The notes below the pieces were generated by a model. That model was not told the DNA's origin, ran no database searches, and saw only the letters and a program-made list of their open reading frames with translations. A stretch of 64,000 nt of DNA from Rhodoferax sp. (lineage in GTDB: Bacteria; Pseudomonadota; Gammaproteobacteria; Burkholderiales; Burkholderiaceae_C): the NCBI RefSeq assembly GCF_028714215.1, contig NZ_JAQTMS010000006.1:62001-126000 (forward strand). The letters are read 5' to 3'. The position numbers and the translations under genes are program-made. Shown piece by piece: positions 45,848-54,100 of the stretch (positions within the stretch are counted from its first letter, which is position 1; each line of letters begins with the position of its first letter).

Positions 45848-47152
45848 TTACAGCAGTTTGAAAACTTCGCGCGCCGCCGCCACGGTGGCGGCGATGTCTG
45901 CGTCGCTGTGGGCCGCGCTGACAAACCCGGCTTCGTACAGGGCCGGGGCGATGTAGACGCCGCGGTCCAGCAAGCCGTGGAACAATTGATTGAAGCGCCC
46001 GCTGTCGGTCTTCATGACCTGGGGATAGTTTTGCGGCAGCTCGGCGAGCAGGAAGAAGCCGAACATGCCGCCTTCGCTGTCGGCGCTGAACGGCACGCCT
46101 TCGGCGGCGGCGGCCGCCTTGAGGCCGTCCACCAGGGAGCGGGTCTTGCGCGACAGGTCTTCAAAAAAGCCGGGTTTGCTGATCTCGCGCAGAGTGGCCA
46201 AGCCACAGGCGGTGGCCACCGGGTTGCCCGACAGGGTGCCGGCCTGGTACACCGCACCGAGTGGCGCCAGCTGTTCCATGACTTTGCGCTTGGCGCCAAA
46301 GGCCGCCAACGGCATGCCGCCGCCAATGACTTTGCCCATCACCGTCATGTCGGGTTCAAAGCCCGGAATTTGTCGGGCGTAGACGCTTTGCGCACTGCCC
46401 AGCGCCACCCGAAAGCCGTTCATGACCTCGTCGAACACCAGCAGTGCGTCATATTGGCTGCACAGTTCACGGCAGCGCTTCACGAAGGGTACCGACGCGC
46501 GCACAAAGTTCATGTTGCCGGCAATCGGCTCTATCATCAGGCAGGCGATCTCCTTGCCATGCAGGGTGAAAGCTTCTTCGAGTTGCGCCACGTTGTTGTA
46601 TTCGAGTACCAGCGTGTGCTGCACCACCTCGGGCGGCACGCCGGCGCTGGTGGCGTTGCCGAAGGTTGCCAGACCGGAGCCAGCTTTCACCAGCAGGGCG
46701 TCGGCATGGCCGTGGTAGCAGCCTTCGAACTTGATCAGCTTGCTGCGGCCGGTGGCGCCGCGAGCCAGCCGGATGGCGCTCATCGCCGCCTCGGTGCCGG
46801 AACTGACCAAACGCACCATGTCCATGGACGGCACCAGCCGCAGAATTTCTTCCACCAGCTCAATTTCGCGTTCGGTCGGTGCGCCAAAGGAAAAGCCTTC
46901 CAGCACTGCCTCCTGCACCGCCTTGACGACGGCTGGATGACCATGGCCCAGAATCATCGGGCCCCAGGAGCCGATGTAGTCGATGTAACGACTGTCGTTG
47001 GCGTCCCAGAAATAGGCACCCTGGGCACGCTTGACAAAACGGGGTGTGCCGCCGACCGCCTTGAAGGCTCTGACCGGGGAGTTGACGCCGCCGGGGATTA
47101 CCAGTTTGGCGCGCTCGAACAGAGCTAGGTTGTGGTCAGTGGTGTGTGTCAT
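45848..47152 (-). CDS. hemL: Glutamate-1-semialdehyde 2,1-aminomutase
   Basis: PLP enzyme of the C5 tetrapyrrole pathway that converts glutamate-1-semialdehyde to 5-aminolevulinate for haem (and chlorophyll or vitamin B12). The 434-residue protein has '[13 protein letters not shown]', '[14 protein letters not shown]', '[20 protein letters not shown]', '[13 protein letters not shown]' and the PLP-lysine motif '[17 protein letters not shown]'. Its upstream region is shared with the rubredoxin gene and carries palindromes. It is convergent with purH across the repeat-bearing gap. Confidence 0.96.
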   Translation of the reverse strand: MTHTTDHNLALFERAKLVIPGGVNSPVRAFKAVGGTPRFVKRAQGAYFWDANDSRYIDYIGSWGPMILGHGHPAVVKAVQEAVLEGFSFGAPTEREIELVEEILRLVPSMDMVRLVSSGTEAAMSAIRLARGATGRSKLIKFEGCYHGHADALLVKAGSGLATFGNATSAGVPPEVVQHTLVLEYNNVAQLEEAFTLHGKEIACLMIEPIAGNMNFVRASVPFVKRCRELCSQYDALLVFDEVMNGFRVALGSAQSVYARQIPGFEPDMTVMGKVIGGGMPLAAFGAKRKVMEQLAPLGAVYQAGTLSGNPVATACGLATLREISKPGFFEDLSRKTRSLVDGLKAAAAAEGVPFSADSEGGMFGFFLLAELPQNYPQVMKTDSGRFNQLFHGLLDRGVYIAPALYEAGFVSAAHSDADIAATVAAAREVFKLL

Positions 47153-47299
47153 GAAGAGGTCGATAGAGGAGGGTGATGGGGACGGGGTTGGAGTCTAGCT
47201 CGTTGCGCTTGGTGTCTGAACTGTTCCCTGATCGGACTTCAATTGCCGGGAAAGCTTTTGACGGAGACCATGAGCTTGCTGTTGCTTTTCTTGAGGCAG

Positions 47300-47363
47300 A
47301 ATGTAACGATTGTTACGAGTTTTGCATTTGTTGCAATCGTGGTCCATATTCAATGGTTACATT
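47300..47363. promoter_or_regulatory. Palindromic regulatory region between hemL and rubredoxin
   Basis: GTAAC-GATT-GTTAC is a perfect palindrome at 47303-47316. In addition AATGTAAC (47300-47307) is the reverse complement of GTTACATT (47356-47363). The AT-rich segment lies between the hemL start (47152) and the rubredoxin start (47386). It is well placed for operators acting on divergent promoters; no known consensus is assigned. Confidence 0.4.
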
Positions 47364-47385
47364 CTATTAGAAGGCACTTTAAGCT

Positions 47386-47559
47386 GTGAGCCCAACGAAA
47401 ACCTGGATGTGTCTGATTTGTGGCTGGATTTATGACGAAGCCACGGGCGACCCGGAGCATGGGGTTGCCGCCGGGACGCCGTGGAGCGCTGTCCCGGTCA
47501 ACTGGACCTGCCCGGAATGTGGCGCTCGCAAGGAGGATTTCGAAATGGTGCAAATATAG
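47386..47559 (+). CDS. Rubredoxin
   Basis: A 57-residue electron carrier starting with GTG at 47386. Both iron-binding CxxC motifs are exact: 'WMCLICGWIYDEATGDPEHG' near the N-terminus and 'NWTCPECGARKEDFE' near the C-terminus, with 'AAGTPWSAVPVNW' between them. One Fe is held by the four Cys. It transfers electrons to oxygenases or reductases; no partner gene is next to it. The pilus chemosensory operon starts 61 bases later. It is short, starts with GTG, and is easily missed. Confidence 0.92.
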   Translation: MSPTKTWMCLICGWIYDEATGDPEHGVAAGTPWSAVPVNWTCPECGARKEDFEMVQI

Positions 47560-47620
47560 GCCTTGGCGCTCTGTTGGGCACCTTGGCTTTGGTAAAACGT
47601 CAGTTCAGGAGCATTGTTTG

Positions 47621-48019
47621 GTGAATACGACTGGATCGACTTTCAAGGTTCTGGTGGTTGACGATAGCAACACCATTCGGCGTAGCGCGGAAATTTTTCT
47701 CAAGCAGGGGGGGCACGAAGTCATGCTTGCCGAGGACGGCTTTGATGCCTTGGCAAAAGTGAATGACTACCAGCCGCAGCTGATTTTTTGCGATATTCTG
47801 ATGCCCAGGCTCGATGGCTACCAGACCTGTGCCATCATCAAGCGCAATGCCAGGTTCTCGGCGGTGCCGGTGGTGATGCTGTCTTCCAAGGATGGCGTTT
47901 TTGACCGCGCCCGCGGACGCATGGTCGGCGCCCAGCATTATTTGACAAAACCGTTCACCAAAGACCAGCTATTGCAGGCCGTGCAGCAGTTTGGCGCGGT
48001 AGCGCAGGGAGTAGATTGA
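47621..48019 (+). CDS. pilG: Twitching-motility response regulator PilG
   Basis: A single-domain CheY-like receiver of 132 residues. The phosphoacceptor is Asp58 in 'FCDILMPRLDGY', with the acidic pair in 'LVVDDSNTIRR' and the conserved Lys in 'HYLTKPFTKDQL'. In Pseudomonas, PilG acts downstream of ChpA to control pilus extension. The start is probably the GTG at 47621 (a TTG is one codon earlier), with AGGAG 9 bases before it; the open frame farther upstream overlaps rubredoxin. It is the first gene of pilGHIJ-chpA and overlaps pilH by one base. Confidence 0.9.
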   Translation: MNTTGSTFKVLVVDDSNTIRRSAEIFLKQGGHEVMLAEDGFDALAKVNDYQPQLIFCDILMPRLDGYQTCAIIKRNARFSAVPVVMLSSKDGVFDRARGRMVGAQHYLTKPFTKDQLLQAVQQFGAVAQGVD

Positions 48020-48384
48020 TGTCGATAGAAAAAGTATTGATCGTTGACGATTCAAAAACCGAGTTGATGTTTCTTGCCGACTTGTTGCAGAAGAGCGGAC
48101 TGGCGGTCCGCACCGCGGAGTCCGGCGACGAAGCGTTGCGCCAACTGTCGGAAGAAAAACCCGATCTGATCCTGATGGATGTCGTGATGCCCGGGAAAAA
48201 CGGGTTTCAATTGACACGTGCCATCAGCCGCAACCCGGAGTACTCGGATATTCCCATCTTCATGTGCACCAGCAAGAATCTGGAGACCGACCGGGTGTGG
48301 GGCATGCGTCAGGGCGCGCGCGACTACATCACCAAACCCGTCGACGCGGCCGAACTGCTGCTCAAGATCAGGGCCCTGGGCTGA
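48019..48384 (+). CDS. pilH: Twitching-motility response regulator PilH
   Basis: A receiver-domain protein of 121 residues, phosphoacceptor Asp54 in 'LILMDVVMPGKNGF', with 'VLIVDDSKTELMFL' at the N-terminus and 'DYITKPVDAAELL' near the end. PilH is thought to counter PilG, favouring pilus retraction or acting as a phosphate sink. The ATG overlaps the pilG stop as TGATG. The next gene, pilI, starts 3 bases after its stop. Confidence 0.9.
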   Translation: MSIEKVLIVDDSKTELMFLADLLQKSGLAVRTAESGDEALRQLSEEKPDLILMDVVMPGKNGFQLTRAISRNPEYSDIPIFMCTSKNLETDRVWGMRQGARDYITKPVDAAELLLKIRALG

Positions 48385-48387
48385 GGC

Positions 48388-48918
48388 ATGGCCAATCGGG
48401 AAGCCCTCAGGGAACTGCAAACCCGCCTTGCCAGCCGCTTGCAGGCGGCTCGTTCAGGGGTGGTGTCGGCCTCCTGGCTGGCGGTCACGGCGGGCCAGGC
48501 CAATTACCTCTTTCCCCTGGAGCAGGCGGGCGAAATCTTCCCGCTTCCCAATGTGCAAGCGGTGCCTTATTGCCGACCCTGGTTCGTCGGGGTGACCAAT
48601 CTTCGTGGCGGCCTTTTTGGCGTGGTCGATCTGGCCGGATTCATGGCGGGCGCGGCGCTCAACTCCAGAACCGAACAAACGCTGGCACAGGCCAGCGTCC
48701 TGACCTTCAATGCGGCGCTGGAACTCAATTGCGCGCTGCTGGTGGATACGCTGGCGGGACTGCGCAAGCGTGAAGCGTTCGCCGACGCCGTGGCGCCAGC
48801 GGAAGGTTCGCCAGTTTATTTTGGCAGCCGGTTGGTTGACCTCCATGGGGTCTGCTGGCAGGAGATCAACCTGCAGTCTCTATCTCAATTCCCCGAATTT
48901 CTCAACATTTGCGCTTGA
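48388..48918 (+). CDS. pilI: CheW-like coupling protein PilI
   Basis: A CheW-domain protein of 176 residues ('LFPLEQAGEIFPLPNVQAVP', 'WFVGVTNLRGGLFGVVDLAG'). It should couple the receptor PilJ to the kinase ChpA. The conserved 'GVTNLRG' is the CheW signature. It sits between pilH and pilJ in the order found in Pseudomonas and Ralstonia. Confidence 0.9.
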   Translation: MANREALRELQTRLASRLQAARSGVVSASWLAVTAGQANYLFPLEQAGEIFPLPNVQAVPYCRPWFVGVTNLRGGLFGVVDLAGFMAGAALNSRTEQTLAQASVLTFNAALELNCALLVDTLAGLRKREAFADAVAPAEGSPVYFGSRLVDLHGVCWQEINLQSLSQFPEFLNICA

Positions 48919-48939
48919 GTTTCACTCCAAGGCCTCATC

Positions 48940-51099
48940 ATGTCCGTTGTCGACCCATTGAAGAATCTGTTTACCCAATCAGCGCCCGAGTCGGTACTGG
49001 GCGAAGGCGATAAGTTTGATGAAGAAGCGGGTGGCCGGATCGCGCTCCCGCTGCTTGGCAAAAGAACGGTGCTGGCGCATCAGCGGTGGTTGTCGATCGG
49101 GCTGGGCCTGGCGCTGGTTTTGTTGGCGCTGGTAACCTTGTTTGCGCTAAAGCAGGCGGATCGGGTGGCGCAGCAGCTGGGCGCTACCGGGCAGTCGCTG
49201 ATGCAGTCGCAACGTCTGGCGAAATTGGTTTCGCAAGCGCTGGTGGGGGGTGACAAGGAGTTTGCCGATGTCGCCGAAAGCTCGGCTGTTCTGTCCAGAT
49301 CGGTGCGCGGCCTGAAAGACGGCGACACCCCAATGCATCTTGATCCGGTAAGCACAAGCTACCAGCCGGAGTTGGACAAGATCATGCCCCTGATGCTGCG
49401 CGCCGAAAAAAATGCCGGCATTGTGGTGTCGCAGCTGAAAATTCTGACCCCGGCAGGGGTGGCGCTGCGCCTCATCCATCGCCAGTCTTCCGATCTGCTG
49501 AAAGCGGCGGAGAGCGTGGCAGCCCTCAAGTTGCAGCAAGGCGCCGCCGCGACCGAGATCGCGGCGGCCGGCCAGTTGGTCATGTTGACGCAGCGTATTG
49601 GAAAGTCAGCCAGTGAGTTCCTGACGCCCCAGGGTGCCGGCGCAGAGGCTGTGTCCTTGCTTGGCAAGGATTTGAATTTGTTCAAGGAAATTGCCCAGGG
49701 TTTGCTGGCGGGCAGCCCCGAGTTGCGCCTGAGCGCCACCCGGGATCCGCAGACCCATGAGCAACTGCAGACGCTGCTTAAGCTGTTCGAAGAGACGCGC
49801 GCCCAGGCCGCCGTTATTCTGGGCAATCCAAAAGTCTTGCTCTCGGCGCGCGAGGCTCAGGCTTCCATCATTGCGGACAGTGAACCGCTGCGCCGGGAAC
49901 TGGAAGAACTGCAAGGCATGCTGGCCTCGCATTCCGGTCTCGGCGCGGTTACCCTGGCGCTGTTGGTGGTGTCAGCCTTGCTGGCCTTGGTGTGCGCAGG
50001 TGGCCTGTCCTATGTCCAGTTGCAGGGCAGCCGCAAGCGTCAACAGGCGGCGGAGGCGCGGCGTATGACGGCCGAGCAGCAGGAACAGGAGGTGAGCCGT
50101 GTGAACGACGCCAACCAGGCGGCCATTTTGCGTTTGATGAACGAGTTGCAGGCGGTCGCGGAGGGCGATTTGACGCAGGAGGCTACCGTCACGGAGGACA
50201 TCACGGGCGCCATTGCCGACTCCGTCAACTACACGGTGGAGGAATTGCGGTCGCTGGTCGGCAGCGTGCAAAACACGGCCGGCCGGGTGGCGCAGACCAC
50301 GGCCGAGGTAGATGCCACTTCGGCCGATCTGCTAGCGGCTTCCAACGAACAATTGCACGAAATTCGGGAAACCGGGCGCTCGGTGTTGGAGATGGCGTCC
50401 AGAATCAATGAAGTGTCGGTGCAGGCGCAGGAATCGGCGTCGGTGGCCAGACAGTCGCTGCAAGCCGCCGAGGTCGGTTTGCAGGCAGTGCAAAATACCA
50501 TTGGCGGCATGAATTCAATCCGCGACCAGATTCAGGAAACCTCCAAGCGGATCAAGCGTCTGGGTGAATCGTCGCAGGAAATTGGCGAAATCACGGAGCT
50601 GATCTCCGACATTACCGAGCAGACCAACGTACTGGCACTCAACGCCGCCATTCAGGCCGCTTCCGCAGGTGAGGCGGGACGCGGCTTTTCGGTGGTGGCC
50701 GAGGAAGTGCAGCGGCTGGCGGAGAGATCGGCGGACGCGACGCGCCAGATTTCCGCGCTCGTCAAAGCGATTCAAACCGACACTCAGGATGCGGTTGGTG
50801 CCATGGAACGTTCCACCCATGGGGTGGTGGAGGGAGCCAAGCTGTCCGATAGCGCCGGCTCCGCCCTGACCGAGATGGACCAGGTGTCGCGACGCCTGGC
50901 CGAGTTGATCGAGCAGATTTCCAGTTCGACCTCACGGGAAGCCAACCTGGCCAATGTGGTGGCTGGCAATATTCAGCATATTTTTGCGGTGACCGAGCAA
51001 GCCGGCGAGGGTACCCGCGCTACCGCGGCGCAAGTCCGGGAGCTCTCCAAAATGTCTGAAGAGCTGCGCCAGTCGGTGTCGCGCTTCAAGATTGCCTGA
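48940..51099 (+). CDS. pilJ: Methyl-accepting chemotaxis protein PilJ
   Basis: A 719-residue chemoreceptor of the pilus (Chp) system. One membrane segment is near residue 50 and another near residue 340, enclosing a periplasmic sensing region of about 270 residues with two PilJ-type repeats. A HAMP-like linker and a long cytoplasmic coiled coil follow. The receptor tip is 'EQTNVLALNAAIQAASAGEA' followed by 'GRGFSVVAEEVQRLAERSA'. In Pseudomonas PilJ senses pilin or surface contact. It ends 47 bases before the kinase gene. Confidence 0.92.
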   Translation: MSVVDPLKNLFTQSAPESVLGEGDKFDEEAGGRIALPLLGKRTVLAHQRWLSIGLGLALVLLALVTLFALKQADRVAQQLGATGQSLMQSQRLAKLVSQALVGGDKEFADVAESSAVLSRSVRGLKDGDTPMHLDPVSTSYQPELDKIMPLMLRAEKNAGIVVSQLKILTPAGVALRLIHRQSSDLLKAAESVAALKLQQGAAATEIAAAGQLVMLTQRIGKSASEFLTPQGAGAEAVSLLGKDLNLFKEIAQGLLAGSPELRLSATRDPQTHEQLQTLLKLFEETRAQAAVILGNPKVLLSAREAQASIIADSEPLRRELEELQGMLASHSGLGAVTLALLVVSALLALVCAGGLSYVQLQGSRKRQQAAEARRMTAEQQEQEVSRVNDANQAAILRLMNELQAVAEGDLTQEATVTEDITGAIADSVNYTVEELRSLVGSVQNTAGRVAQTTAEVDATSADLLAASNEQLHEIRETGRSVLEMASRINEVSVQAQESASVARQSLQAAEVGLQAVQNTIGGMNSIRDQIQETSKRIKRLGESSQEIGEITELISDITEQTNVLALNAAIQAASAGEAGRGFSVVAEEVQRLAERSADATRQISALVKAIQTDTQDAVGAMERSTHGVVEGAKLSDSAGSALTEMDQVSRRLAELIEQISSSTSREANLANVVAGNIQHIFAVTEQAGEGTRATAAQVRELSKMSEELRQSVSRFKIA

Positions 51100-51146
51100 T
51101 GCCCTTGACAGACTGAAGTTCTCATGAAGCAAGAGTGCACCAACCC

Positions 51147-54100
51147 ATGCGAGTAGACGCTGCCCTGACTGGTGCCGAGCGCTCGGCCAAGGATCTTGGG
51201 CCCTTGGCCTGGGTACTTGACGAGTTGCGCAAATCGCTCGATGGCGCGACCAAATCGTTGCGCCGCTTTGTGCGCGATGCCGAATTGGCGCGCGGCGCAG
51301 ATCTGGCCGCGCTCGATGCCAGCCAGTTGCGCATCGCCCGTCAGCAACTGCACCAGGCGGTAGGGGCCCTGGAAATGGTCGGGATGGCAATGCCGGCCAA
51401 GGTGTTGCGTGCCATGGAGGCACTGGCCCAGAGTTTTGTGCAACGCCCCGAGGCTTGCAGCGAAGAAGCCGCCAGCAAGATGGAGCGTGCCAGCAGTGCC
51501 CTGACCGAGTATCTGGAAGCTGTTCTGAAGGGCAAAGAGGCGTCGCCCGTGGCCTTGTTTCCGCAGTACCGGGAACTGCTGTTGCTGGTCGGCGATGAGC
51601 GCGTGCATCCGGCCGATCTGTGGCCCATGGAATGGCGCTGGATCGAGGTTGCGCTGCCGGAACAGGTGCCGGCGCTGGTCTGCGACGCGGCGCTGCAAGC
51701 GCGTGTCGATCGGTCTGTTCTGAAGGTCGTCAAGTCGGGGGACGTAGCCGCCGCCATCGCCATGCGCAGCATCAGTCTGGGTTTTGCGGCGGCACAAGAG
51801 ACGCTGCAAGGGCGCGTTTTCTGGACCCTTTGTGCCGCTTATTTTGAAGCCGTGGCACTGGGTCTTTGCCCGCCCGATGTCTACTGCAAACGGGCGGCAT
51901 CCCAAATTCTTCTGCAGGATCGGACGCTGGCGCGTGGCGAGACCGCAATCTCCGAGCGTTTGCTGCTGGACTTGCTGTTTTTTTGTGCCCAGGCGGTGCC
52001 GCAATCCGGCGCCGATGCGTCGGTCCTCACGGCCGTGCGCTCGACCTACGGCTTGACCCAGACGCAAGCCGTTGATTACGAAACCCCCCGCTTCGGCCGC
52101 TTTGATCCGGTGCTGCTGGCGCAAGCCCGCAAGCGCATCGCGGCTGCCGCCGAGAGCTGGTCGGCACTCGCCGGCGGCGATACCAACCGGTTGAAACTCG
52201 CCGGCGATCAATTCGCCCTGGTTGGTGATTCGGTGGTGAAACTGCACCCGCAAAGCGGCGATCTGGCGCGCGCCTTGACCCGAACGGTGGAGGCAACGGT
52301 GCAGTCCGGCGCGGCACCGGCGCCGTCTCTTGCCCTGGAGGTGGCCACCGTCGTGCTGTATCTGGAGGCGATCTACGAAGACCTCGATGCAACGGAACTG
52401 AACCTGACCGAGCGTGGGGCCAGTCTGGCCAGGCGTCTGGATCGTGTCAATGCCGGAGGCCTGCCCGAGCCGCTTGAGAAGTGGATGGAAGACTTGTATC
52501 GCCGTGTCAGCGATCGACAGGTCATGGGCAGCGTGGTCGATGAATTGCGCAAGACATTGGGGCAGCTGGAAAAGTCTCTGGACCAGTTCTTTCGCAATCC
52601 TCTGGACAAAGTACCCCTGCATGAGGCGCCCAGCCAACTGGCTCAGATGCGCGGCGTCTTTTCGGTCCTGGGACTGGATCAGGCGGCACTGGCGGCGCTG
52701 CGCATGCGCGACACGGTTGAAAAATTCCTGGTCGACGATATCGATGTGGAGTCCGCTCGCAGCGGTATTTTTTTGAAGCTTGGCAACAGTCTGGGCGCCA
52801 TCGGGTTTTTGATCGATACCCTGAGCTATCAGCGCGAGCTGGCGAAAAATCTGTTCGTCTACGACGAGGATTCGAGTGAATTCACGCCCTTGATGGGAAT
52901 CGAGAAAAGAGCACCCCAGACCAGCGCCGTGCCGGCTATCGAACCTGAAGCGCCGGCGCCAATGGCGGCGTCGACCTCGCAGCCGGTGCCGCTGGCCGAA
53001 GCCGAGGAACCCGATGCGGATGAGGTTGAGCTGAAGGACATCTTTTTGCAGGAAGCGCACGAGGTCGTTCAGGCCGGCCTGGCTGCCGTCCATGACTTGG
53101 TGGCAAATCCGTCCGCCTGGGAACAACAGACCACTCTTCGGCGTGCTTTTCACACCCTCAAGGGCAGTTCCCGAATGGTCGGTTTCAACGAGTTTGGCGA
53201 AGCTGCCTGGGCTCTGGAACAACTGCTCAACAGCTGGCTGGCCGAACAAAAACCGGCCAGCCATGAGTTGCTCCGACTGGCCGACGAGGCGCTGCGGGGC
53301 TTGGACCGTTGGGTCGGGGCGATCGGCTCGGACGCGGCTGAGCCGTGGCGGGCGCAGGCTTTTCGCGAGGCCGCAGACGCCCTGCGCCTGGACAACAAGC
53401 GTGTCGAACTGGTATTGGTCGGCGACGTTGTGCCAGCGCCCGCGGCTCCCGAGGTGGAGGAACCGTTCGACCTGGACCGTCCCGATTTCGAGGACACCTT
53501 CGAAGCAACGCAATCGCCGGTCGAGGAGGCCGCTGCTGTCGTCGAAGACCTGAAGCCGGCCGACCTGACACCGCAGGAGCAGGTCAAGGTGATCGGGACT
53601 CTGCGCATCGGTATTCCGCTGTTCAACGTCTTTTTGAATGAAGCCGACGAATGGTCCCGCCGCTTGCTCACGGAACTGACTGAATGGGGTCTGGAATTGC
53701 ACCGACCGGTTCTCTCCAGTACCGTCGGACTGGCCCATTCGCTGGCCGGCAGCTCGGCGACCGTGGGCTATATGGCCTTGTCGGACCTGGCGCGCGCCCT
53801 GGAGCAGGCGTTGCTGCACCTGCGGCGTCATGCGCAAAGCAGTGCCGAACACGTCAAGCTGTGCATTGACGCGGCCGAGGACATTCGTCGTCTGCTGCAT
53901 CAGTTTGCGGCTGGTTTCCTGAAGGATTCCGATCCCGCCCTGGTGAGTGCGCTCAAAGCCCTTGCGGAACTTGAATTCCCCGCCGCCAGCGGCGTTGCCG
54001 ACAGTGTCTACCCGCAAGCGTGGGAGGAGTCGGAAATTCCCGCCGAGGAAATTGTCGTTGCCGGTTCGACGCTCCAGGCAGTGCCGGCCGCTGTTGGCGC

